Source: Prevotellaceae bacterium
GTDB taxonomy: Bacteria > Bacteroidota > Bacteroidia > Bacteroidales > Bacteroidaceae
Length of the DNA stretch: 64,000 bases
Assembly: GCA_029219385.1 (NCBI GenBank)
Contig: JAQXTH010000040.1
Span: 1-64,000 of the forward strand
Direction of reading: 5' to 3'
The position numbers and the translations under genes are program-made. Each line of letters opens with the position of its first letter. Positions within the stretch are counted from its first letter, which is position 1. The notes below the pieces were generated by a model that saw nothing but the letters and a program-made list of their open reading frames with translations, was not told where the DNA came from and searched no databases. This document shows positions 26,967-36,714 of this stretch, in pieces.

Positions 26967-29900
26967 CTACCTTGCAAGAGAAAATTTCATGCCAATGCCA
27001 AAATCCTGAACCGTAGTAGGATAAGACGATGATGTAAGTAAAGGTTTTGTTGTTTGTCGGTCAAAATATGCCGAGAGTGTCAACAATTTGCTTACTTTAT
27101 ATTCTGCCGAGAGGGCTATCTTGAGAGCTTTGTTTCCCGATGTTGCCTGAGACAGTCCTGTGAGAATATTTCTATTGATGGCGCTTTGGTCTCGCAGAGA
27201 GATATCCATTTTCATATTTAGGGAGTTGTTTACCGCAGAGGCATTTTCTGTTTCCGTTTCGTTTTGTTTTTCTGTTTGTTTGCGATTGTTTCGGCTTGGT
27301 ATCTTGCGTTTCTTTTTTGCTCCAAACAATTTGATGTCGTTTATTTTGTAGCCTGCTCCGATAACTATGTCTGAGGTATAGTTTTCTGTTATTTGCTGCG
27401 AAGTCATACTTAAAGTAACAACTCTTGTCTTATTGTATTTCAGAGAACCACTAATACCGTTGAGCAATGTAAAACTGCAACCAACAATTGGCGAGAAAGA
27501 CTCGTTTATCGATACCGTGCTGATGTCATACATTGAGGATGGTATAGGATTGCCGGTGGTCGCATCATCTATAAAGCCCAAGTCACCCATATATTGATGA
27601 TAACTGCTATAGGTGTTGTAGGCTCCTACGGAATAGACACTCTTATATGAATGGTCAAGATTGAAACTCTTGAAATGTCGTCTGAACCATGATATGCGCA
27701 TCAGACCTCCATAGGTGATCTTCCAGTTTGGCAACAGGCGTTTGAGACTTGGGAAAATATCAAGGTCGGAATTTGTTCCTCCTCCACAATATGCGGCAAG
27801 AAATGCGGGTATCATTACGTCTGACGAATATTTTCCAACTGTTCCGTTTTCGGGATTAAACGGTTGACCGGCAAGGGAGGTGTTGGCAGGATAAATGGCA
27901 TTGGCATATTTTGCCTCTACTCTCTGTTGATAAACATCAAGGTAGCTCACAAATTTGTCAAATACTGCACTTTTATATCCATTGCCGGCATTACCCGGAG
28001 AACTGAATGCCGTAGAAAGGCTTATGGTTGTCATTTGATATGAACCGCTTTGTGTAGAGGGCATCAGTGCATACATATATTGTATACTGCGAGACTTGGA
28101 GACTACGCGGTTTGCATTTAAGTCTATCTTGAGATTGGGAATTGGCTCTACGGTTGCCGAAATTTGCAAATTTTCATTGCTATTGGAAACTGCGGGAGTG
28201 GAAACACTGTCGTTGCACAACAACCAATCTCTCTCTAAAGCTTTGTTGATATATCCTTCGTCCACAAAACCAAAGGCGAAATCGAGACCGGGTGCAAGCG
28301 AACTACCACCACCGGAACGTTGGCCGAAGAAATCGCCCACGTTTGGCAAGAAACCGGGCAAGGCGAGATTGAAGTTGTTTGTGTAACTTATATTGACATT
28401 TCTCAACATCATTGCTCCGCGAGCAACACTGCGAGCTATCTTATACCACGCCTGTTCTTCGATGGGGCGCGATGGCTGAATGGTCACCTTTAACTTGACT
28501 GTGTCTTTGGTTAAAAGTGTAATAGAATTGTTGTTGACAACCTTATATCTCAACACATAGCGCTTGCCATCTTGCTTCAAGGCTGTCACTCTAAGGCGTT
28601 TGCTTCTTTGATTATGTTTTATGGTAATGGTTGAGTCTGTCGACAATTGTATTTCTTTTTCAAAGGTCTTTTTCTTGTTGGCATCAGAGGTCGTTTTTTT
28701 GTCATCTTTTCCACTTTTGCGCCTTGTTCTATCAAGCGAGGAGCGCGAATTTGCTTTTGACGCAAAATATTTGTTTGTTTCTTTTAAAAAGGGTACAAGA
28801 TTATAGAGTTCCTCAAGTTGAAGGCGGCTGTTGTATTTCGTGTTTCGCGACATATTTATGGTGTTTCCGAGTGTAGAACCGTTGCTTAAAGTTGTTCCGC
28901 GATCCCAAGTATATTGCGAGTCGTATGTCACGTCGGCTGTAAGGCATTTGAATATAGGTATCTTATTTATAGGCACTTTCCAAGAGGCGTTGAAAGATTG
29001 TTTATATGTTAGTGGAGTTCCGAAATGCAACAAACTATGTCTTACAGAATCTTTCCAAATGCTATACTCATCGGGATATAGATTTTTATTAACAGGCACG
29101 TGGGGTTCTTTTATCTCTGCATTTGTGGCAGTTTGAAGAGATAGGTGTATATCTCCGGTAGGGTCCCAATTGATATTCATCGACCTATTCCACAAGAAAT
29201 CTTGTGACCATGTCATCGGGATGGATTTATCTTGAAGATTATCCATGTCTCGCTCTTGCAACTCATAATAGGTACGCGTGATGTCAGAATTGAGGTTCAC
29301 GCTCTGTGGCCACAAATTAAATTTCTGCTCTCTGATTAGTTTCAACCAACCTAATTTAGATTTGTCTTTCACTTTTTTGAATGGTTCCAACGACTTGAAA
29401 TCCGTAGTATAGGAATAACCCATATTAAATTTCCATGTATCGTCTCTTTCAAAAACTGTGGTCTGACCGGAAGAATATCTGTGGCTGTGAGAATAACTCA
29501 CTGAGAAGTTTGCGGGATCGTATGGCATGGGGTGGCGTTTTGAAACAATGTCAAAACGAGCATTGGAAATTGAAAAATTACTATTTATAGTTGTCGTGGT
29601 TGTGATATTCTCAAGAGAGTCCTTCTCGCTCTTTGTTGCACAGGCATCGAGTGCATCTTCTAAAAGCATGTCGGTTTCGAGCGGATTGTATTTTGGCACA
29701 AGTTTTTTCTTTGAATAGGAATAATACAACGGAATGCGTGCCTTTGCTTTTTCCGGGAAAAATTTGCCGAGTTGAATATTGGAGGTAAACGAATATTCAT
29801 ACAGATTATCTTTGCGCCGTTCATTTACTCCTTGCTCAAGTCCGCCAAATCCGGCCGTTTCCACATGACCCGACACCGAAACTGTTGCAAGATCAGACAA

Positions 29901-32900
29901 CTGCATATCTAATTTTGACTTAGCAGCCCAACCGCCATCACTTGTGTAGTCTTGCAGGCGCAATTCATTCACCCACACTTCCGCACTCCTCATGCTGCGC
30001 GAGTTATTTCTCACACCGATCATCATTGTGCGTATCTCTCCCAGCGAAGGATTTCCCATTACTGTAATCTTATTGTTTGGAGCGTCGGGATCGTATTCGG
30101 AAAAAGGAGTGCTAAACGAAGCATTACCTAATGATTTTTCTTTATTTCTATTTTTCTTAACATCTGTGAGTTTAGAAAAATCAATATCAAGCATATTACT
30201 CTCCGGCCACACGGCACGACAATCCGCCAAAGTATATGTATCATAATGACCGGCCGGGGTTATTGTTAGAGGTATCTCATACTCATAATAATTGTTTCTG
30301 TAATCAGAACCAAATCTAACAAACACGGCACATTCATTATCTTTGAGTGAAGCATCGTTTGTCAAAGCGTTAGCGTGTACAAACATCTGAATATGCTTAT
30401 ATTGTCTCAAGTCCAGATTACCGGTTTTGTATATCGCCCTACTCTCGCCCGATGGCAAATTCTTCACTGTGATATTAAGAGCCTGCTCGTTGTTTTGGGT
30501 CATCTGACTTGAGTTGCGGTCTATCACACGAGAAATGCCCGGGGGCAAAACATAGTTCACAGGGGTTTTATCGTTGTTTTCTTGAATACTGACGGCAGAA
30601 ACGTCCAATTCCCCCTCGGGAGCCTTACCGGCTGCGCCAAGCAGTGATTGTTCGTAGTTGCGCCACTCGCCTCTCACCAATTCCATAGTGCCAAACCTCA
30701 AGATTGTAGGGGTGTCAAAATCTGTGAGATATATGCGCATAAATCTGATAGAAGAAAAATCATTGATGTTTCCCTCTTTCTTGATATAGTTTGACAAAGG
30801 AACGCGAAATAAATACCAATCCACATTTTCACGTTCGCCATTACGCAATGCAACCGAAGCCTTACGGTGGTCCACAATATAACCATCGCCCACTTTCATA
30901 CTGTCAGGATGTATGTTTACGCAATATTCAAAATAATTATTATATTCATTGAGAGTATAATCTTTGTTAATGTCTTCAACGTCAGGTGTTGTTTTATAGG
31001 CTGTTGAATAACTCTCGCGGTTTGTCTCATTATCTGCGGAGTTTCCCTCCGGATTATTTATGCGCATATAACGTTGCAATATTGAAGTACGTTGCTCATC
31101 CCAGTCACTACCTCTAAAATAATGAAAATCATCACCGGCAGGGTCTAAAGCAATACTGTCGTAAACCTCCGGAGCCACAATAGGCCTGATTTGATTCAAA
31201 TAATTTTTGTAAGTATCATATTCAGCCTCTTCGTTACTGCTTAAACCATTAAGACCCACATCTTGTTTTGAGCGAGAGCCACTATTAGTATTAAAAGCGT
31301 ATGTCACTGCGCTTTGAGTAGCCCACTTTCCCCACACATTAGTATTATAGGTTGCAGAAGAACTACTCAATCCCATTCCACTCTCGTATGCTTTATTTCC
31401 ATCCTTAAGAATATCCTCGCTGATGTCACCTAAATCAATATAGAAACGTCCTCCGAGATTATTGTTTCCATCACGTCGGGAATATATAAACGGATCAAGC
31501 ATCCAAAACTCTATATATTCTATATTGGCAGCTTCAAAATCAGTTGTCTCCAATGCACGCATCATGCCACCCCAGTGTTCTTTTGGGTTCTGAAGATCAC
31601 CCATTCTGTCCACATTTGGATTAAGATTATAAGGTCCCCTCTTATTTGGATAGTATGCAATATTAAGAATATCGAGCGTTGAAGACTGACCGTATGTCAA
31701 TTCACGATTGGGGAACAACTCTGTGCGATAAACCTCTCTTACATAATGATTGCTGAGTTGCTCCAAGTCGCTCTTGATATAACCCGGTGTGAGCGATGAT
31801 GACCTGCGTGTGAACAACGGGTCTATTGTGTACCAACTCAACAGCGCACGATTATATCCATATCTCACATCGTTTGTCAAAGTGCTTTCTGCAAATCTCA
31901 AGGGGGTGCTGCTTATAACCCACTCCGTAGGGGAGCTGACATCAAGCGAGGTCTTTGTGTTTTCAAAATCGTCAATATATGATGCTCCGGCCTGCGACTG
32001 GTCGTTAGAGCCCGCAATAAGTTGAGCAAATTCTGCTGAGAAATTTATCTGAGAAGGTTGTTCAAGACTTAAAAGCGGAAGTTTGTCAAGCATCTCCGTG
32101 AGCCATTGGCTTTTTTTCTTCCATGAAACATTCAAACCCCATATCGTGTTGTTAAGAGGTTCGTTACCTCGAGTAACTTTTGTTGTGAGAGCCTGTTCTT
32201 TAAGGTGCATGAAAGTACCGCCAAAAATCAATTCTTTACTATAATCATACTGCCAATTAAAGCCCAACATTGTTTTGCGCTGAAACGCCTCACCATCGTT
32301 ACTCTCGAGCGAGACATTCACCGGGGTGCCGGCATCAATAATGCTTTGGTTTATAATCGTCACCTCACCTGCCGTGTAATTAACGGTATAATCGGTATTT
32401 TCAGTGAGAGTCACGCCACCGGCCGTCACGACCACACTTCCTCGAGGCACATTTCCCGAGCCTAAAGATATTACATTCCCACCTGCCGATCCTTTAAACT
32501 GACCGGTAAGAATATATTTGTCTTTCTCTATAATTTGTTTTGCTGTTGTCAATGTCGAATCATAAAGTTCTTGGAAAATATATTTGTCGCTCACGGCTTT
32601 ATTGGCAATAACTTTTTCCATATAACTTCCAAAAGGTTCTACTGCGGGGAAGAAAATCCTGCCGCTGCTCTTGTCGACTGTATATCCGTCAACAAAATCA
32701 AAATAGCCATTGGAATATGGTTGCAACTTATTATCCAAACGGTCGAGATTAAGCAAAGAAAGCAAAGTTTTTTCTTTATAATCTTTATCAGGCAAATAAG
32801 TCAAATATACTCCTGTCGTATCACTAAGATATTTTATATCCAACCTGAATTTCTCGTTTGAAATAGAAGTGGCTCCCAGATTGTAGACATTCTTCATCAT

Positions 32901-34487
32901 AAGTTTCCAATTGACCATAGAGGGGGTATTGGCAGCGTTTTTCAAAGTCTTAACATACAAACAAGTAGTATTGTTGCTTTGGTCGGTCGAAAACTCTCCG
33001 ACTTGATATGTGTTGCCCATATATGTATATTCGTATGCAACAGCCAAAACCTGATCTGTAAGAAGTGATGATTTCAAAGAAATATATCCCAATGCCTTGT
33101 TTACACTATACTCGCTACTGTTCAATAGTCGGGCACTTTCAATTTTTTCATAGTCAACACCACCTTCAAGACCCAAACCGCTCATTGTAGCATAAACCAT
33201 ATTGATTTGGCGTGCATCTGTATAGTTGTCGCATATTGTGCGATAAAGACTGTTACTGCTGTTTGACGGGTTCTGACTGCCGGTAACAGTCCACATATTA
33301 TTGCCTATATGATTTGTCTCTGCCAAGTCGGCAAAGGCCACAATATTTCGAGTATTTGTAGTAGTGTTGTTTTTGTTTGTCACCCACACTTCTATACGGT
33401 TAATTGTCACACCACTTGTAACATTAGGCAGATTTTCCAACCACCTGTCATAATTGTCTCTAAAAAAATGACCTAAAAAGAAGTGTCTGTTTGCCTCATA
33501 ATTATTTGCGGCAATCTCAAAAGAGGTCAACTGGCTGCCACCCGAAGAGTTTACCGTCTTGCTCACAGATTTTTTCTGACTGACAGCAGCCTGCACCTTT
33601 AATTTTCCAAACTGCATATCGGTTCTCACACCAAAAAGACTGCTGGCTCCAGTTACCAAAGAGTTATTGCTTGGAAAAGAAATATTGCCGGCTTCAATCA
33701 ACTTAATAATTTCATCTTCCTTTCCCTCATATTTCAACTTGATGTTTTTTGTATCATAATCAAAAGATGCCTCGGTATTATAATTAAGACTCATGTCCAT
33801 CTTATCACCGATTTTTCCTTGTAAATTGATATTGACTTTTTCATCAAAATCAAAGCCAAACGTTTTTCTGTTGCGCAGAGGCAAGGAAGGGTTATCAACA
33901 TTCTTCATGTTTGCCCCTATTTTTAATTCTGCTTCTCCCTGCGTCTTCACCTGCACACCACCGGGGCCAAAAATCTTTTCTGCCGGTCCTAAATCAAATT
34001 GCATATTGGTGAAATCAAATTTCTTTTGACCGGCCTCTTCAAAGGCATCTTGATTTTTGCGTTTGAAATAAGCACTCATACTACGCCTCAAACTCCACCT
34101 TTCATATTCCTCTTTAGTCATGATAAAAGGAGTGTTCAAATAGCCGTCGCCTATTTTCGTGCCTAAAACATAATCACCGGTTTTTTCATCAAGCACAGCA
34201 TTGGTCGAAGCATTCTCCGCGTCGTGAAGGTCTCCCATCTTGTCATTCAAATCTTTTTCTGTGACAGGAGCCGTTTTCTTCACACCATAACGAACAGAGT
34301 CATCTTCTGTCGGGAATGTCTCTTGTTCCTCGCTTTTTGAAGCACTAAAACTTGTCACTTCCCTCAACTCTGTCCAAACATTTGCTCCGCCGGCCGAGAG
34401 AGCCGACGACAAAGCAAAACACGCCACAATCGCAACGATAAAAAATATGACGATATGTCTGTTTCTCTTATCCAATGGCATAGACAA
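26967..34487 (-). CDS. sprA: Type IX secretion outer-membrane translocon SprA (cell surface protein SprA)
   Basis: SprA is the very large beta-barrel through which T9SS cargo crosses the outer membrane; in Flavobacterium it is also needed for gliding. The 2506-aa length is typical. A hydrophobic N-terminal segment (about residues 12-33, IVIFFIVAIVACFALSSAL) serves as signal sequence. Family segments include FGVRTDMQFGKLKVQAAVSQ, IEFWMLDPF, WVNELRLQDY and the repeated long beta-strand patterns to the C-terminal GIGMKFSLAR. It follows ruvA by 21 bp, a gene pair that is common in Bacteroidota. Its presence implies other T9SS genes and cargo with C-terminal sorting domains elsewhere in the genome. 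Confidence 0.95.
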   Translation of the reverse strand: MSMPLDKRNRHIVIFFIVAIVACFALSSALSAGGANVWTELREVTSFSASKSEEQETFPTEDDSVRYGVKKTAPVTEKDLNDKMGDLHDAENASTNAVLDEKTGDYVLGTKIGDGYLNTPFIMTKEEYERWSLRRSMSAYFKRKNQDAFEEAGQKKFDFTNMQFDLGPAEKIFGPGGVQVKTQGEAELKIGANMKNVDNPSLPLRNRKTFGFDFDEKVNINLQGKIGDKMDMSLNYNTEASFDYDTKNIKLKYEGKEDEIIKLIEAGNISFPSNNSLVTGASSLFGVRTDMQFGKLKVQAAVSQKKSVSKTVNSSGGSQLTSFEIAANNYEANRHFFLGHFFRDNYDRWLENLPNVTSGVTINRIEVWVTNKNNTTTNTRNIVAFADLAETNHIGNNMWTVTGSQNPSNSSNSLYRTICDNYTDARQINMVYATMSGLGLEGGVDYEKIESARLLNSSEYSVNKALGYISLKSSLLTDQVLAVAYEYTYMGNTYQVGEFSTDQSNNTTCLYVKTLKNAANTPSMVNWKLMMKNVYNLGATSISNEKFRLDIKYLSDTTGVYLTYLPDKDYKEKTLLSLLNLDRLDNKLQPYSNGYFDFVDGYTVDKSSGRIFFPAVEPFGSYMEKVIANKAVSDKYIFQELYDSTLTTAKQIIEKDKYILTGQFKGSAGGNVISLGSGNVPRGSVVVTAGGVTLTENTDYTVNYTAGEVTIINQSIIDAGTPVNVSLESNDGEAFQRKTMLGFNWQYDYSKELIFGGTFMHLKEQALTTKVTRGNEPLNNTIWGLNVSWKKKSQWLTEMLDKLPLLSLEQPSQINFSAEFAQLIAGSNDQSQAGASYIDDFENTKTSLDVSSPTEWVISSTPLRFAESTLTNDVRYGYNRALLSWYTIDPLFTRRSSSLTPGYIKSDLEQLSNHYVREVYRTELFPNRELTYGQSSTLDILNIAYYPNKRGPYNLNPNVDRMGDLQNPKEHWGGMMRALETTDFEAANIEYIEFWMLDPFIYSRRDGNNNLGGRFYIDLGDISEDILKDGNKAYESGMGLSSSSATYNTNVWGKWATQSAVTYAFNTNSGSRSKQDVGLNGLSSNEEAEYDTYKNYLNQIRPIVAPEVYDSIALDPAGDDFHYFRGSDWDEQRTSILQRYMRINNPEGNSADNETNRESYSTAYKTTPDVEDINKDYTLNEYNNYFEYCVNIHPDSMKVGDGYIVDHRKASVALRNGERENVDWYLFRVPLSNYIKKEGNINDFSSIRFMRIYLTDFDTPTILRFGTMELVRGEWRNYEQSLLGAAGKAPEGELDVSAVSIQENNDKTPVNYVLPPGISRVIDRNSSQMTQNNEQALNITVKNLPSGESRAIYKTGNLDLRQYKHIQMFVHANALTNDASLKDNECAVFVRFGSDYRNNYYEYEIPLTITPAGHYDTYTLADCRAVWPESNMLDIDFSKLTDVKKNRNKEKSLGNASFSTPFSEYDPDAPNNKITVMGNPSLGEIRTMMIGVRNNSRSMRSAEVWVNELRLQDYTSDGGWAAKSKLDMQLSDLATVSVSGHVETAGFGGLEQGVNERRKDNLYEYSFTSNIQLGKFFPEKAKARIPLYYSYSKKKLVPKYNPLETDMLLEDALDACATKSEKDSLENITTTTTINSNFSISNARFDIVSKRHPMPYDPANFSVSYSHSHRYSSGQTTVFERDDTWKFNMGYSYTTDFKSLEPFKKVKDKSKLGWLKLIREQKFNLWPQSVNLNSDITRTYYELQERDMDNLQDKSIPMTWSQDFLWNRSMNINWDPTGDIHLSLQTATNAEIKEPHVPVNKNLYPDEYSIWKDSVRHSLLHFGTPLTYKQSFNASWKVPINKIPIFKCLTADVTYDSQYTWDRGTTLSNGSTLGNTINMSRNTKYNSRLQLEELYNLVPFLKETNKYFASKANSRSSLDRTRRKSGKDDKKTTSDANKKKTFEKEIQLSTDSTITIKHNQRSKRLRVTALKQDGKRYVLRYKVVNNNSITLLTKDTVKLKVTIQPSRPIEEQAWYKIARSVARGAMMLRNVNISYTNNFNLALPGFLPNVGDFFGQRSGGGSSLAPGLDFAFGFVDEGYINKALERDWLLCNDSVSTPAVSNSNENLQISATVEPIPNLKIDLNANRVVSKSRSIQYMYALMPSTQSGSYQMTTISLSTAFSSPGNAGNGYKSAVFDKFVSYLDVYQQRVEAKYANAIYPANTSLAGQPFNPENGTVGKYSSDVMIPAFLAAYCGGGTNSDLDIFPSLKRLLPNWKITYGGLMRISWFRRHFKSFNLDHSYKSVYSVGAYNTYSSYHQYMGDLGFIDDATTGNPIPSSMYDISTVSINESFSPIVGCSFTLLNGISGSLKYNKTRVVTLSMTSQQITENYTSDIVIGAGYKINDIKLFGAKKKRKIPSRNNRKQTEKQNETETENASAVNNSLNMKMDISLRDQSAINRNILTGLSQATSGNKALKIALSAEYKVSKLLTLSAYFDRQTTKPLLTSSSYPTTVQDFGIGMKFSLAR

Positions 34488-34508
34488 TTATGATACCACA
34501 AACAATTA

Positions 34509-35114
34509 TCACATCATTTTAAGAGCTTTCTTAATCAAAGCTTCTGCCGACAAAGTCTTATCGTCTTCCAACAACTTCAAGACGACTTTCTTGGAAGGTG
34601 CGGGAGCAAATCCAAGCATCGTCAATGCTGCAACTGCTTCCTCGCCTGAAGGCGACAACGCCCCATTGCGACGAGACTGTTCTGCAGAAACAACAACAGT
34701 CTCTGGCAAAACAACGTCTTTCACCTTGTCTGCCAACTCTACAACTATGCGCTGGGCAGTTTTGGCACCAATTCCTTTGATTGCTTTTAACAAATCAACT
34801 TGCTTATTAGCTATAATAGCTACCAATTCTGAAGTAGAATAAGAACTGAGAATGCTGCGAGCCGTATTTCCGCCAATGCCACTCACCGTAATTAGATTAA
34901 AAAACAGCTCTCTTTCCTCTTTTGTTGCGAAACCGAACAAAACCCAGGCATCTTCGCGTATGTTTTCATATACATACAACCTTACCTCTTCTTTTCCTTC
35001 AATGGAAGAATAAGTCGTGAGGGAAATGTTGAGTTCATATCCCACACCGGCAGTCTCTATCACTACTCGAGTTGGAGACAACTCACTACATTTACCTTTT
35101 ATATAATCAATCAT
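34509..35114 (-). CDS. ruvA: Holliday junction branch migration complex subunit RuvA
   Basis: The 201-aa protein is the junction-binding subunit of RuvAB. It has the N-terminal OB domain (MIDYIKGKCSELSPTRVVIETAGVGYEL), two helix-hairpin-helix motifs (LITVSGIGGNTARSIL and LKAIKGIGAKTAQRIVVEL) and a small C-terminal domain III (about 155-201) that contacts RuvB. Length is normal. It heads the ruvA-sprA-recG run and lies 65 bp downstream of the flavodiiron gene. Confidence 0.95.
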   Translation of the reverse strand: MIDYIKGKCSELSPTRVVIETAGVGYELNISLTTYSSIEGKEEVRLYVYENIREDAWVLFGFATKEERELFFNLITVSGIGGNTARSILSSYSTSELVAIIANKQVDLLKAIKGIGAKTAQRIVVELADKVKDVVLPETVVVSAEQSRRNGALSPSGEEAVAALTMLGFAPAPSKKVVLKLLEDDKTLSAEALIKKALKMM

Positions 35115-35179
35115 AAATCTCTTTATTTGAATGTAATATAATAATTAGTAAACGTAGAAAATCAAAATATATTGTGCTA

Positions 35180-36379
35180 TCAATTATCTATTGAAGTTTT
35201 GGCAATTAAATTGTCTGCCAAAGAAGTCAAATTAGGAATATCGGTAGTCTTCATTCTGCTCCTTATCGTCACCCATGGCTTTACGACTTCCACATTTTTC
35301 ATGCTCTCCAATTGTTCACACATAATCCTTGCCGCACATGGAGCCCACGAGCCATTCTCTATGAGGGCAACCTTTCGGTTGCTATAGCCTTTTATCTTCA
35401 GTCTGTGAAGAAACTCACACATTGGCGTAAACAGACCTCCGTCGTATGTTGCGGCGGCAAGGACCAGGTGGGAATGTCTGAACGCATCTTCCACATTCTC
35501 TGCAAAATCACTTCTGCACAAATCGCTCACTTCAACGCGCTCCACACCTTTCGACTTTAATATTTCGGCAAAACGATTGGCAACCTCCATTGTACCGCCG
35601 TGAATAGAGGCAACGGCAATAAATACACCGGGAGTTTCCACTTCATAAGCACTCCAAGTTTTATATAAATCAAGATATTCACTCAAATTTTCATTAAGCA
35701 AAGGACCATGAAGCGGACGAATTTCCTTTACGGGGAACCCCATAACCTTTCCAAGCAACGAACTAACCTGACATCCATATTTGCCCACAATATTGAAATA
35801 ATAGCGTCGTGCCTCACAACTCCAATCTTCATCTTGACTACCATAAAAGCCACAACGCTCCAGACCTCCGAATTTTCCGAAAGCATCTGCACTATATAGC
35901 ACATTGTCACTTTCATCAAACGACATCATGACTTCGGGCCAATGCACCATGGGGGCCGCAATGAAACGCAACTTGTGACTTCCCAAATCAAGCACGTCAT
36001 CCTCTTTTACTTCTACCGTTCTGCCTTCCAAATCAATATCCTCAAAAAATTGTGGTAACATAGCAATTGCTTTTGACGAAGCAACTACTTTCAAACAAGG
36101 CCATTTGTCCATCACAGTCTTTATCAATGCCGAATGATCCGGCTCAAGGTGGTGAACTACCAAATAGTTGGGGTCGCGCCCATCCAACGCCTCGTTAAGA
36201 TTATCATACCATTCATTTGACACATTCGAATCTGCCGTATCTAAAATAGCAACCTGCTCATCAACTATTAAATATGAATTATAAGCCATGCCTTCCGGCA
36301 AAATATATTGACTTTCAAACAAAGACGATTTATAATCATCTGCTCCGATATAAAAAACTCCGTTATTTAAACTTTTCAT
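35180..36379 (-). CDS. Flavodiiron protein (A-type flavoprotein, O2/NO reductase)
   Basis: The 399-aa protein has an N-terminal metallo-beta-lactamase-like diiron domain with the ligand motif H77-x-E79-x-D81-H82 in HHLEPDHS, later His in MVHWPEVM and LHGP. A C-terminal flavodoxin domain begins near residue 253 (VASIHGGTMEVANRFAEIL, then AATYDGGLFTPMCEFL). Such proteins reduce O2 to water or NO to N2O using electrons from rubredoxin or similar carriers, protecting anaerobes. There is no rubredoxin fusion. A -7 element TATTTTTG lies at 36415-36422. Confidence 0.92.
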   Translation of the reverse strand: MKSLNNGVFYIGADDYKSSLFESQYILPEGMAYNSYLIVDEQVAILDTADSNVSNEWYDNLNEALDGRDPNYLVVHHLEPDHSALIKTVMDKWPCLKVVASSKAIAMLPQFFEDIDLEGRTVEVKEDDVLDLGSHKLRFIAAPMVHWPEVMMSFDESDNVLYSADAFGKFGGLERCGFYGSQDEDWSCEARRYYFNIVGKYGCQVSSLLGKVMGFPVKEIRPLHGPLLNENLSEYLDLYKTWSAYEVETPGVFIAVASIHGGTMEVANRFAEILKSKGVERVEVSDLCRSDFAENVEDAFRHSHLVLAAATYDGGLFTPMCEFLHRLKIKGYSNRKVALIENGSWAPCAARIMCEQLESMKNVEVVKPWVTIRSRMKTTDIPNLTSLADNLIAKTSIDN

Positions 36380-36414
36380 AAAACAATAAACTGTTATATC
36401 ATTATATTATTATG

Positions 36415-36422
36415 CAAAAATA
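36415..36422 (-). promoter_or_regulatory. Promoter -7 element of the flavodiiron gene
   Basis: TATTTTTG on the minus strand, 35 bp from the start codon, matches TAnnTTTG. No convincing -33 is seen. Confidence 0.55.
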
Positions 36423-36545
36423 ATCATTTTAGACAACCTTACCAAGATTTTTTCTTGCAAAACGCATACCATGCCGTCGCTCATAATGAAAACTAAGAAA
36501 ATCTAACTACCAAGAGCAAGAAAAACGCTTAAACATCGCTCAAAA

Positions 36546-36577
36546 TTTGGCAAATTGAAAAGAAAACTTTAATTTTG
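36546..36577 (+). promoter_or_regulatory. Promoter of tRNA-Arg
   Basis: TTTG (36546-36549), a 20-bp spacer and TAATTTTG (36570-36577) match the Bacteroidota promoter consensus. The tRNA begins 12 bp downstream of the -7 element. Confidence 0.85.
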
Positions 36578-36589
36578 CACCCCGAATAA

Positions 36590-36663
36590 GGTTTGGTAGC
36601 TCAGCTGGATAGAGCAACAGCCTTCTAAGCTGTGGGTCCTGGGTTCGAATCCCAGCCAAATCA
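36590..36663 (+). tRNA. tRNA-Arg (anticodon TCT)
   Basis: A 74-nt cloverleaf: acceptor GGTTTGG with CCAAATC, D-arm GCTC...GAGC, anticodon loop CTTCTAA (TCT), T-arm CTGGG-TTCGAAT-CCCAG. CCA is not encoded. Confidence 0.96.
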
Positions 36664-36665
36664 CG

Positions 36666-36695
36666 AAAAAAGGCGGTCAATTGACCGCCTTTTTT
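36666..36695. terminator. Terminator after tRNA-Arg, also facing the barrel-repeat gene
   Basis: A perfect 30-bp palindrome, with arms reading AAAAAAGGCGGTCAA and its complement, starts 3 bp after the tRNA and runs into seven T. It works in both orientations and so also ends the minus-strand envelope operon. Confidence 0.85.
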
Positions 36696-36714
36696 CGTAT
36701 CTGTATATTTTATC